Virus record (IMG/VR): IMGVR_UViG_3300025108_000028
Location: 1-64,000 of that record
DNA from: a virus
Length of the DNA stretch: 64,000 nt
Strand: one strand, 5' to 3'
Program-made: the position numbers and the translations under genes
Part shown: piece by piece, positions 23,919-30,262 of the stretch
Position numbering within the stretch: position 1 is the first letter of the stretch
Layout: each line of letters opens with the position of its first letter
Notes under the pieces: model-generated
Told to the model about the DNA's origin: nothing
Seen by the model: only the letters and a program-made list of their open reading frames with translations
Databases searched by the model: none

Positions 23919-24188
23919 TTATGTTCTAGAGCCTGAAAATCCTAATTCATAAGATTCTTCTGGGTGTTCTTCTATCCACATGTGACAGTTTCTGCAAACT
24001 GGTAACCATGTAGATGTATCTAAGTGATAAATACCACGACCATGCATATGATGGACATCAGTAGCTTGCACAGAACACTTATGGATCTTTGCATGACATA
24101 CTGGTTTGTCTGTTAAATACTGCCTACGCAATTTGCTGTAAGCAGTATTTAATTTAGACATTTTACTTGAGACTTTTTTGATGCTCAT
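23919..24188 (-). CDS. HNH endonuclease
   Basis: The 89 residues contain a compact HNH fold: two cysteines in KPVCHAKIHKCS, then DVHHMHGRG with the catalytic His pair, LDTSTWLPVCRNCHMWIEEH completing the zinc-binding cysteines and the final His. Phage HNH proteins may be homing nucleases or part of DNA packaging. This one is free-standing, directly upstream of a tRNA cluster and coupled to the preceding gene by ATGA. A packaging role is less likely as the terminase is 12 kb away on the other strand. Confidence 0.85.
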   Translation of the reverse strand: MSIKKVSSKMSKLNTAYSKLRRQYLTDKPVCHAKIHKCSVQATDVHHMHGRGIYHLDTSTWLPVCRNCHMWIEEHPEESYELGFSGSRT

Positions 24189-24703
24189 TTTTTTAGCTGT
24201 AAATAGTTTTTAGGAAGTAAACCTAAAGACATGAATTTTAATATAACATCCTCATATGTAATACCTAAGTCTTTGAAACTCATGGTATTAGTATAATCAT
24301 CTAAAATCTCATCAGCAGGTATACTTGCCATATACTGTGCTGTTGGTGAATGCTTGAATGTTTCACTAAGATAAGCATTTATACGCTTATTACAAATAGT
24401 TTGTTTCCATGCATTGATCTCTCTTTGGCTTCTTTTCCAAACTTTAGTTATTCTACGTTTCTTGTCCCAATGTAGCTTCTTAACTTCTTCAGGTTTATAA
24501 ACCTTGAGGCCATGAAGTACACGTTTAAACAAAAAATGTTGATACGGATTTAGTTTAGTATAACTTAAAGAGTTTACTATTGATTCAGGATGTAACTGGT
24601 ATTCTGTTAATATCCCATAGTATTGGTAGCGTTCCTCTCTCTTTGAGAGTAACTCACGTTGTTGTTGTTGTTTGAGTATATTTATTTGATCTTGAGATAG
24701 CAT
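24185..24703 (-). CDS. Hypothetical basic helical protein, 172 aa
   Basis: Strongly basic and helical, with a Gln-rich start (DQINILKQQQQRELL) and a Lys/Arg-rich middle (KKLHWDKKRRITKVWKRSQR), suggesting nucleic-acid binding. No family recognised. Its stop overlaps the HNH start (ATGA). The upstream gap includes a TTAATCACTT leader motif shared with three other minus-strand genes. Confidence 0.6.
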   Translation of the reverse strand: MLSQDQINILKQQQQRELLSKREERYQYYGILTEYQLHPESIVNSLSYTKLNPYQHFLFKRVLHGLKVYKPEEVKKLHWDKKRRITKVWKRSQREINAWKQTICNKRINAYLSETFKHSPTAQYMASIPADEILDDYTNTMSFKDLGITYEDVILKFMSLGLLPKNYLQLKK

Positions 24704-24747
24704 AATGATTTAGTTGTTATTGATTAAGTAAAGTGATTAAAGTATTA

Positions 24748-24785
24748 AGCCTGCATAGAAATTAACTAAAATCTCTACACAGGCT
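24748..24785 (-). terminator. Possible terminator or hairpin after the 24809 gene
   Basis: Minus-strand arms AGCCTG and CAGGCT with inner TAGA/TCTA separated by a mismatch; a T-rich but broken tract follows. It lies just beyond the 24809 stop. Weak as a terminator. Confidence 0.35.
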
Positions 24786-24808
24786 CTCTACATATTTAGA
24801 AAACTATA

Positions 24809-25417
24809 TTATAGTTCAAAAGTCTCTTCTACGAGTTCTTCTGTTTCTTCACTTACTTCATCAGTAACTTCATCATTGCTTTCTTCTAAGTCATCAACAT
24901 CATCTACTGTAGAGTTATCAAAGCCTTCTGATTTAATATCAAATGCTTCTTCTACACTAGCTGCTGGTACACCTATACTGTTAGACTTAGTATTACTAGT
25001 TCCATTAGCATCTTTGATGTCTTCACCATTTGTATGAGCTAATAATACGTCTTGTGCTGTAGTATCAGCTACAAAAAACGTTTTCCTATAAATAGGTTGA
25101 CCATCAACACAACATATGATACCTGTATCACCTGCGTATTTATAATCTCTATCTGGATCATTACTATTGAATGGTTCCAATTGCTCTTTAATAATGATTT
25201 TACCTGCTAACTCACTGTTTGCTTTAAAATCTAATGATTGTAAGTCTTCTAACTTACCATGTAATAGAGTTGATACTTTAGATCTTTTGACCCAACCTCC
25301 ATTACCAAAGGTTACTCTGTCTTGTTGTAATCTGATGTACCCATACTCTGAGTTGTTGTTTGATTGACGGATAACATTGCCCATGTCATCAGCTAAGATA
25401 ATTACTTGCTTTTGCAT
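24809..25417 (-). CDS. Hypothetical protein with acidic C-terminal tail, 202 aa
   Basis: The N-terminal 125 residues look globular and beta-rich (GYIRLQQDRVTFGNGGWVKR); the last 75 are disordered and very acidic, ending EETEELVEETFEL. That tail resembles those of SSBs and DNA-mimic proteins, but I see no OB-fold signature. It stands alone between two intergenic gaps. A role in DNA replication or counter-defence is speculative. Confidence 0.6.
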   Translation of the reverse strand: MQKQVIILADDMGNVIRQSNNNSEYGYIRLQQDRVTFGNGGWVKRSKVSTLLHGKLEDLQSLDFKANSELAGKIIIKEQLEPFNSNDPDRDYKYAGDTGIICCVDGQPIYRKTFFVADTTAQDVLLAHTNGEDIKDANGTSNTKSNSIGVPAASVEEAFDIKSEGFDNSTVDDVDDLEESNDEVTDEVSEETEELVEETFEL

Positions 25418-25458
25418 TTTTTTGAAATTTAATAAATTAATAATTGTTTTGTTGATGA

Positions 25459-25728
25459 CTACACGTCATCTGAATGAAAATATGGATCATCTAGCTTTTC
25501 ATAAGCTTCCAGTTCATCTAATGCTTTCTCATACTCTTCTATGAACTCTGGTTCATCTTGTACGGAAGGCACTTGTTTACCTGAAAACCTATTATAAAAC
25601 GGATTGACCACTTCTTTGGTGTATGCTGAACTTAAACCATTAAGGTCCTGTACTTCTTCATCAGTTAATGAGAGGTATTGCTCTACTGAGCATTCAATTA
25701 TACGTCCATTGGGCAGTTGTACTATCAT
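25459..25728 (-). CDS. Hypothetical acidic protein, 89 aa
   Basis: Start placed at ATG 25728 (MIVQLPNGRIIECSVEQYLS); the longer TTG start at 25740 falls on a TATCTTTG promoter box. The protein is acidic, helical in its second half (FIEEYEKALDELEAYEKLDD). No domain recognised. The box nine bases upstream suggests its own promoter with a very short leader. Confidence 0.6.
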   Translation of the reverse strand: MIVQLPNGRIIECSVEQYLSLTDEEVQDLNGLSSAYTKEVVNPFYNRFSGKQVPSVQDEPEFIEEYEKALDELEAYEKLDDPYFHSDDV

Positions 25729-25737
25729 ATCTGTAAA

Positions 25738-25745
25738 CAAAGATA
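25738..25745 (-). promoter_or_regulatory. TATCTTTG -7 box upstream of the 25459 gene
   Basis: Minus-strand TATCTTTG, nine bases before ATG 25728. Same octamer as the boxes at 15916, 19892, 20614 and 58841. Confidence 0.5.
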
Positions 25746-25827
25746 AAAATATAACTAACCCTGGCTCACTAATTTTAAGGAATTAATGTCTAAGATCAAA
25801 AATAAATTGCATATATATAGCTATCAC

Positions 25828-26079
25828 TTATATGATAACCAACTTGCCCTTTACTCTTTTTATGTAATTGTGCTCTCTCAGCTCTTTTAATAGTTTAAAT
25901 ATGTACCTTTGGGATACATCTGCTGAGTCAGCTAATGTTGAAGCAGACGGATATGCTTCACGGTTTTTATCTGCATAGCACGCTATGAGACTATATAACC
26001 CTTTTGCTTGTATAGACAAACTTGGATCTGACAATACTTTGTATTTGACTATCCCAAACCTATCTGATTTCTTGGACAT
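25828..26079 (-). CDS. Winged-helix HTH regulator (HTH_36-like), 83 aa
   Basis: The sequence follows the HTH_36 pattern of replication initiators and phage regulators: SIQAKGLYSLIACYADKNRE, then AYPSASTLADSADVSQRYIF, then KLLKELREHNYIKRVKGKL, giving three helices and a wing. It should bind DNA and could regulate early genes. It overlaps the 26060 gene by 20 bases and ends before a short gap containing the 25728 promoter. Confidence 0.75.
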   Translation of the reverse strand: MSKKSDRFGIVKYKVLSDPSLSIQAKGLYSLIACYADKNREAYPSASTLADSADVSQRYIFKLLKELREHNYIKRVKGKLVII

Positions 26080-26272
26080 GGTCTTTTAAAAGCATTAGCA
26101 TGGCCATAGATTCACTTTCTTCTTTAGCAAGTTCATCACTGTTCATACCATACTTGTCATTCATATATCTCCCAAAGGATATATTCTTGCCATTAGCGTC
26201 TTTTAAAGCATTGTCTAATAGTTTCCAAGATGCTTGTTCACTATGTAATAAAGCCATTGATATTTTTGCCAT
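26060..26272 (-). CDS. Hypothetical protein, 70 aa
   Basis: Small helical protein rich in Met, Ala, Lys and Asp with no recognised domain. It lies two bases from the 26275 gene stop and overlaps the HTH gene, so all three are in one operon downstream of ACTGCTCCC element B. Confidence 0.55.
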   Translation of the reverse strand: MAKISMALLHSEQASWKLLDNALKDANGKNISFGRYMNDKYGMNSDELAKEESESMAMLMLLKDHVQEIR

Positions 26273-26274
26273 AA

Positions 26275-26832
26275 CTATTCTTTTATAGTATTATCTTCTG
26301 TTTGCTCTACATTCATAAATAAATCAGCTTGATGTATAGGCTCAGAATCTGTAGCCAATATATCAAAATATTTAATATCATCAACAGATACAGCTATTAA
26401 TTCTAATGGTGAACAAGAGTGCTCATACATTTCCAATTGCTTTTCTTTATTATGATACATAAATTCTATCTTAATGCTACTATAGAAAGGATTAAATGGT
26501 TCTGATCCCCATGAAGTATCACCTATAACTTTTGCATATACCATACCATGGCCTGCATAAAGACCCATATCTTGCAATATGTCTTCTTCATACTTGTCTG
26601 ATCTATGATAAGATGGTGGTATTAGTTTTACATAACCATTTAGTGTCACTGGTTTATATACTTCTTCTATAAGACTTAAGTGTACTATAGATTCTTTTGC
26701 AGTGTCATTAAGATTATCCATAAGGATCTTAAACATGTGTTCATAGTTCTGCGGTTCTTTTGATTTGATAGAGATAGCATTACTTAGAATGTTCTCCATC
26801 ACTTTTTCTGAAATTTTAAATTGATTTGCCAT
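26275..26832 (-). CDS. Hypothetical protein, 185 aa, first gene after element B
   Basis: A soluble protein with no recognised family. N-terminal 75 residues are helical, the middle (YVKLIPPSYHRSDKYEEDIL) mixed, and the C-terminal end acidic. It heads the operon that includes the HTH regulator. An ACTGCTCCCTACCT element is 33 bases upstream of its ATG, and an imperfect inverted repeat lies beyond it, so it is probably regulated. Confidence 0.6.
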   Translation of the reverse strand: MANQFKISEKVMENILSNAISIKSKEPQNYEHMFKILMDNLNDTAKESIVHLSLIEEVYKPVTLNGYVKLIPPSYHRSDKYEEDILQDMGLYAGHGMVYAKVIGDTSWGSEPFNPFYSSIKIEFMYHNKEKQLEMYEHSCSPLELIAVSVDDIKYFDILATDSEPIHQADLFMNVEQTEDNTIKE

Positions 26833-26865
26833 TGTTTATTATTATTTTAAGGTTTGACGAATGAG

Positions 26866-26881
26866 AGGTAGGGAGCAGTGA
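26866..26881 (-). promoter_or_regulatory. ACTGCTCCC element, copy B
   Basis: Gene orientation TCACTGCTCCCTACCT, 33 bases before the ATG of the 26275 gene. One of four copies of an unexplained motif upstream of minus-strand genes. Confidence 0.55.
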
Positions 26882-26885
26882 GTAT

Positions 26886-26933
26886 GATATGCAACAGCTA
26901 CATGATATAAATCACGTATATGCTGTTGCTATC
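26886..26933. repeat. Imperfect inverted repeat, GCAACAGC arms
   Basis: GATA-t-GCAACAGC pairs with GCTGTTGC-TATC over 12 bases with one bulge; the arms are 23 bases apart. No T-tract follows, so it is more likely an operator or RNA structure than a terminator. It lies just upstream of element B, in a 196-base gap between the 26275 and 27029 genes. Confidence 0.5.
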
Positions 26934-27028
26934 AAGGGTCATCACTTACATAACCAATCTCAAGGCCTAACTATAGTAGTATATATTATATATAAATATC
27001 TACTGGTACTGTTTGTATGAACCGTGGT

Positions 27029-27358
27029 TCACTTTTTTTCTATACTAAACTCAAATGATACGAAAGGTATGAGTAATAACCATGATACTCTATGTTTTAT
27101 ATCTGGATCTACACCAAAGGCAAATCCAAATATAGGTATAAACTCTACCTTGACGTTAGGGAACATCTTTATCTTTGACATAAAGACGAGGTACATAACT
27201 GAGTTTGCTACAACAACTACACCTAGTAAGGTAATAGTTGTTAGCATAAATGTGTCTACATCATAATTTGTTACAAAATTATATGTACCTATTACGAATG
27301 CTAGTGGTAATACCACAACGTATAGGATTTTTACTAATGATCTGATGAATGATTTCAT
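27029..27358 (-). CDS. Membrane protein, 109 aa
   Basis: Start placed at ATG 27358 (MKSFIRSLVKILYVVV); a longer start at 27394 would run into the small lipoprotein gene. Predicted membrane helices at about residues 9-26 and 38-60, with a further hydrophobic stretch toward the C-terminus, so two to three spans. Basic N-terminus suggests it faces the cytoplasm. It follows two lipoprotein genes and is preceded by the TAAGTGATTAA leader motif (as read on plus). Function may be in host-envelope modification. Confidence 0.6.
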   Translation of the reverse strand: MKSFIRSLVKILYVVVLPLAFVIGTYNFVTNYDVDTFMLTTITLLGVVVVANSVMYLVFMSKIKMFPNVKVEFIPIFGFAFGVDPDIKHRVSWLLLIPFVSFEFSIEKK

Positions 27359-27381
27359 AATTTGATTTATTAAGTGATTAA

Positions 27382-27552
27382 TTAACGACCCCATTTGGAT
27401 CTTTTGTGTTTCTTATTTGGTTTCCAGTAGTTTTTTTTGGCCCATGCTTTCTTTGATTTAGATGTCTTACATCCACGAGATGATCCACAAGACTGAAGTA
27501 CTGGTCCTCCTATAAATAGGAGTAACATTAAATAAAGGATTTTCTTTTTCAT
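27382..27552 (-). CDS. Small lipoprotein, 56 aa
   Basis: The ATG overlaps the stop of the upstream lipoprotein gene as ATGA. The product has a classic type II signal: basic start MKKKILYLMLLLFIG, then lipobox LQSC (C22). The mature part is only 35 residues, very rich in Lys and aromatic residues (KKAWAKKNYWKPNKK). A lipid-anchored basic peptide on the inner or outer membrane is expected. Phage lipoproteins often block superinfection; that role is inferred. Confidence 0.7.
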   Translation of the reverse strand: MKKKILYLMLLLFIGGPVLQSCGSSRGCKTSKSKKAWAKKNYWKPNKKHKRSKWGR

Positions 27553-27908
27553 AATTTTGCTATTGAAGATTGAACTGTTATTACTACGTATTGTTGACCA
27601 TTATTGATAAGTCTATTATCAAAGAGATAATATAAATCATCTCCTACATACTCTGGTTGTCCATTTGCTCCTGGTACATACCATGGTTTAACTATATATA
27701 CATAGTCATAGTCTGAAGATGTAGGTAACAATGGATAACATTGATTGGTAGGCCAAGCTACATTGTAGTCAACTAATTCTACTTCAGTATCATACTGATA
27801 AATTATGTTAGTACATTGTATTTGTTCTGGTTCAGTAATTTCTAATTCCTCTTTCTGACAAGAGGTGAATGCTAAGGTTAGGCATAAGCCTATGAATAAA
27901 TGTTTCAT
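27549..27908 (-). CDS. Phage-encoded lipoprotein, 119 aa
   Basis: The N-terminus MKHLFIGLCLTLAFTSCQKE carries a signal peptide and lipobox FTSC (C17), so it is exported and lipid-anchored. The mature domain is about 100 residues, acidic, probably beta-rich (VDYNVAWPTNQCYPLLPTSS) with a second cysteine. The charged residues after the Cys (QKEELEIT) do not match the clear SDDD-type surface signal of Bacteroidota. Likely superinfection exclusion or envelope modification, by analogy with other phage lipoproteins. Confidence 0.75.
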   Translation of the reverse strand: MKHLFIGLCLTLAFTSCQKEELEITEPEQIQCTNIIYQYDTEVELVDYNVAWPTNQCYPLLPTSSDYDYVYIVKPWYVPGANGQPEYVGDDLYYLFDNRLINNGQQYVVITVQSSIAKL

Positions 27909-27921
27909 GATGGTTTTTATT

Positions 27922-27932
27922 TAAGTGATTAA
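27922..27932 (-). promoter_or_regulatory. TTAATCACTTA leader motif
   Basis: Minus-strand TTAATCACTTA, 13 bases before the lipoprotein ATG. The same or nearly same string lies 12 bases before ATG 27358 (27371-27381), and similar strings 12 bases before ATG 28133 and 27 before ATG 24703. Confidence 0.35.
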
Positions 27933-28133
27933 TTATATACGATGATAGTAATCATCTGCTACGATGACTGCTGGTATCCAACCAATGAGTAACATAGTAA
28001 ATATGGTTGCTCCATGGCTAAATGATTGTTTAAATGTAATAATATCTGTTAGATACCATACGATAGTATTGACGATTAATAAAGTGATTACGAATGTGGT
28101 TATGCATACAAGCATAGTTTTAGTCTTTAACAT
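27933..28133 (-). CDS. Small two-span membrane protein, 66 aa
   Basis: Two hydrophobic helices, residues 7-28 and 42-59, joined by a short polar loop, ending in YYHRI. It is the first gene of the membrane/lipoprotein cluster. Its leader has a variant TTAGTGATTAG (plus reading) at 28146. Function unknown; a holin is possible by topology, but the endolysin gene is on the opposite strand. Confidence 0.6.
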   Translation of the reverse strand: MLKTKTMLVCITTFVITLLIVNTIVWYLTDIITFKQSFSHGATIFTMLLIGWIPAVIVADDYYHRI

Positions 28134-28494
28134 AATGATTTAGTATTAGTGATTAGTAAATAACTTAGAGTGCTTATCCATCTTATGTTGACTAGCTATA
28201 CATGTATCTCATGCTTTAGTTGTCCAATGGCTGACACTATCTCAGAATAGTCAGTGGTATTGCTTGACTCATATCTCTAAGCTTTTGATTACAATATTCC
28301 GGGTACTATGTCTATTATCCTATAGAGGAAGAGACAAACATTACCCATGTAGTATTGTTGAGTGTAATTGTTACTCTTGTAGTAGTGTTAGCTATATTAA
28401 TATATTAATGTGCTATGGAAGTTATGATAGTGGTAAAAGGTGGTATATTGTGGGTATGTGATGTCATACTGTTTGTATAACACACATTAATGCA
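28134..28494. other. Gene-poor stretch
   Basis: I see no convincing coding sequence on either strand. A 65-residue plus-strand frame (28264-28461) has atypical composition and no upstream signal. The stretch contains runs of short AT steps and a weak inverted repeat near 28231. It may carry the promoter of the 27933-28133 gene and its downstream cluster. Confidence 0.4.
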
Positions 28495-28535
28495 CAAAAA
28501 ATAAAAAGATTAACCAGCTTTTACACTGATTAATC
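28495..28535 (-). terminator. Intrinsic terminator of the 28558 gene
   Basis: Minus-strand 10-bp stem GATTAATCAG/CTGGTTAATC with an eight-base loop, followed by TTTTTATTTTTT. It lies 22 bases after the gene stop. Confidence 0.85.
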
Positions 28536-28557
28536 AATTTATCTACGGTTTACTAAA

Positions 28558-28893
28558 CTAAACTGCCTCTACCCATCTCAAATCTGTTTCTTCTCCAGTT
28601 GATAGGTTCATTACTGGATTATCAGACAATCTAAAGCCAGGCATCTTATCACCTCTGTTTAGTTTGCTCTGTAATTGTTTTATTGTAGGATGATCTGCCT
28701 TCATTACTTGACCTGTCTCTGGGTCCATTAGGCTTAACACACCAAAGCTAATGTTGGTCTGCTTTCTACTTGCCACTTTTAAACCGGCTATAGTAGTTTC
28801 AGATTGTACCATTGGCACATCTGATACAATAAGTGTTGCACTGTTAGTATTCTGATTGATACTAAATTTTCTAAAATAAACTGCTGTTTGCAT
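28558..28893 (-). CDS. Unknown protein, paralogue of the 29351 product
   Basis: 111-residue protein that aligns along its whole length with the 29351 product (same VYFRK start, NISFGVLSLMDPETGQVMK, HPTIKQLQSKL, GFRLSDNPV, TGEE and WVE end). The fold is probably beta-rich. No database family comes to mind. It is a monocistronic unit: element C 52 bases before the start, and a strong terminator after the stop. Duplicate genes with dedicated signals imply high or special expression, possibly of an anti-host or DNA-binding protein; function unknown. Confidence 0.7.
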   Translation of the reverse strand: MQTAVYFRKFSINQNTNSATLIVSDVPMVQSETTIAGLKVASRKQTNISFGVLSLMDPETGQVMKADHPTIKQLQSKLNRGDKMPGFRLSDNPVMNLSTGEETDLRWVEAV

Positions 28894-28945
28894 AATAAAT
28901 GTATTTAATGAATAATTATTTTGTGTATAAATGTATACGTATTAT

Positions 28946-28979
28946 AGGTGGGGAGAAGTGAAGAGGAAGGAAGCAGTGA
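28946..28979 (-). promoter_or_regulatory. ACTGCTCCC double element, copy C
   Basis: Gene orientation TCACTGCTTCCTTCCTCTTC followed by ACTTCTCCCCACCT. Like copy A, it is a double motif joined by a pyrimidine-rich linker. A TATAAT follows at once. It lies 52 bases before the 28558 gene start. Confidence 0.55.
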
Positions 28980-29044
28980 ATATATACAATAGGATTGTAT
29001 GGTCTATAGCAATAGGATTTGAAATGTATACCCTAAAGCAGTAG

Positions 29045-29074
29045 AAAAAAAAAGGTGTGATTTTACACACCCTT
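29045..29074 (-). terminator. Intrinsic terminator of the 29079 gene
   Basis: Minus-strand stem GGTGTG/CACACC with a six-base loop TAAAAT, followed by ten T residues. It begins just after the stop. Confidence 0.85.
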
Positions 29075-29078
29075 AATC

Positions 29079-29276
29079 TTATTGACCCATATCCATATCA
29101 TTAATCATATCTTCTTGGAAGTTACGACTGATACCTGTTTTCTTAGGATACATATCTTGTTTGAGAGATTCATACACTTGCATAAACTCTTCTACGTTCA
29201 TATCTCCTGCTTCTTGACAGATAGCATCAAGTTTTAGTTTTATCTTGTGATGGATTTTAAATAAGTTGTTTTCCAT
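29079..29276 (-). CDS. Hypothetical protein, 65 aa
   Basis: A small, acidic, helical protein (VEEFMQVYESLKQDMYPKKT) located between the two paralogues. It has terminators on both sides, making it a single-gene unit, but no ACTGCTCCC element in its short upstream gap (37 bases to the upstream terminator). No domain recognised. Confidence 0.6.
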   Translation of the reverse strand: MENNLFKIHHKIKLKLDAICQEAGDMNVEEFMQVYESLKQDMYPKKTGISRNFQEDMINDMDMGQ

Positions 29277-29310
29277 GTTAATTTAGTACAATGCTCTCCA
29301 GCGTTAAGTT

Positions 29311-29341
29311 AAAAAAAGGGTGTGCTGTTACACACACCCCT
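29311..29341 (-). terminator. Intrinsic terminator of the 29351 gene
   Basis: Minus-strand stem GGGTGTG/CACACCC with a short loop, followed by seven T residues. It starts ten bases after the stop. Confidence 0.85.
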
Positions 29342-29350
29342 TGTTCCTGA

Positions 29351-29680
29351 TTAGGCTTGTTCAACCCAGAACAGGTTCTGGTTCTCTTCACCAGTCTGTA
29401 GATTAACTACTTTTTGCTCACTTAACCTGAAGCCAGCCATCTCGTCACCAAGGTTGAGCTTTTGCCCAAGAGCTTTGATTGTTGGATGAGTACTCTTCAT
29501 CACCTGATTAGTTTCAGGGTCTATTAGAGATAACACACCAAAGGAGATGTTCCCTTGTGTTCTTGTTGCAACAGACAGACCAGCAAGTGTAGTCTTGTTG
29601 TTTGACATTGGAGCTGAGCTCACGATGATTGTTGCTGAGCCAGTAGACTCATTGATGTTTAGTTTTCTAAAGTAAACCAT
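29351..29680 (-). CDS. Unknown protein, paralogue of the 28558 product
   Basis: 109-residue protein about half identical by eye to the 28558 product, with matching motifs ISFGVLSLIDPETNQVMKS, HPTIKALGQKL and GFRLSEQ. Codon use here is richer in G and C than in the other copy (CTCACC, GGTTCTGG), so the two copies diverged or were acquired separately. First minus-strand gene after the divergent junction; element D lies 69 bases before its start. Confidence 0.7.
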   Translation of the reverse strand: MVYFRKLNINESTGSATIIVSSAPMSNNKTTLAGLSVATRTQGNISFGVLSLIDPETNQVMKSTHPTIKALGQKLNLGDEMAGFRLSEQKVVNLQTGEENQNLFWVEQA

Positions 29681-29725
29681 AATTTAAAATATTTAAAAAA
29701 TTAATTAAAATTGTGGAACATTACA

Positions 29726-29735
29726 GGGGTACCCC
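29726..29735. promoter_or_regulatory. GGGGTACCCC palindrome
   Basis: Perfect 10-bp palindrome in otherwise AT-rich DNA, between element D and the 29351 start codon. It could be an operator. It is the most GC-rich palindrome noticed in an intergenic region of this window. Confidence 0.4.
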
Positions 29736-29749
29736 CAACCACAAACACT

Positions 29750-29763
29750 AGGTGGGGAGCAGT
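29750..29763 (-). promoter_or_regulatory. ACTGCTCCC element, copy D
   Basis: Gene orientation ACTGCTCCCCACCT, 69 bases before the 29351 gene start and in the divergent gap between early and late blocks. Confidence 0.55.
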
Positions 29764-29890
29764 TTATTATGGCATCTCAAGCACGCTAAATATATAATTT
29801 TGCCAGGGCCGGGATGGGGGCATACAAACTTTTTTACTCAGGTGAGGGGTAGGTTATGACGGAAAAATTTTTATAGGATTTATAATTTTA

Positions 29891-29907
29891 GTATATTGTT
29901 TCTATAG
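29891..29907 (+). promoter_or_regulatory. Candidate late promoter GTATATT...TATAG
   Basis: GTATATTGTTTCTATAG, 26 bases before the first plus-strand late gene. Similar strings precede 40909 (variant), 46171, 47512 and 59265. Confidence 0.45.
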
Positions 29908-29933
29908 ACGCAGTTTAACTTAAATTACATAAC

Positions 29934-30260
29934 ATGGCAAATTGGGATGACAACAGTGGGGAGGATAATAAAAATGGACTGACTGAAATAGAGCAAATGC
30001 AACTAGACGCAGTAATGCTTGATACGGCATATAACAACTCCTATTTAGTTCTAACTAATCAAATAACATTTGAAGACTTGTTGACTGAAAGATTTACAAA
30101 AGGGGGCGAGGCTGTAATGGCTTTTGATCCAACTGAAGGCCCACTGCAAGAAGAATTAGAAAATATGATTAGTTATTATATTCAAGAAGAAGCTTATGAG
30201 AAGTGTGCTAAACTGCAGAAACTCGTAAATAAGATTTATCCACAAACCATAAATGAGTAA
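29934..30260 (+). CDS. Hypothetical acidic protein, 108 aa; first late gene
   Basis: An acidic, helical protein with no recognised domain (start MANWDDNSGEDNKNG; C-terminal helix EEAYEKCAKLQKLVNKIYP). It opens the plus-strand late block, 253 bases from the divergent 29351 gene. Two bases separate it from the basic-protein cassette. Confidence 0.65.
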   Translation: MANWDDNSGEDNKNGLTEIEQMQLDAVMLDTAYNNSYLVLTNQITFEDLLTERFTKGGEAVMAFDPTEGPLQEELENMISYYIQEEAYEKCAKLQKLVNKIYPQTINE

Positions 30261-30262
30261 CA

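Noticed and set aside
27010-27045. Plus-strand terminator TGAACCGTGGTTCA plus T-run
   Set aside because: The palindrome has almost no loop, and no plus-strand gene precedes it; the T-run is the Lys codons of the minus-strand gene end.
27359-27394. Longer start for the 27029 membrane protein
   Set aside because: It would overlap the small lipoprotein gene; ATG 27358 follows the shared leader motif.
28264-28461. 65-residue plus-strand frame in the gene-poor stretch
   Set aside because: Atypical composition, no leader or promoter-like signal, orientation opposite to neighbours.
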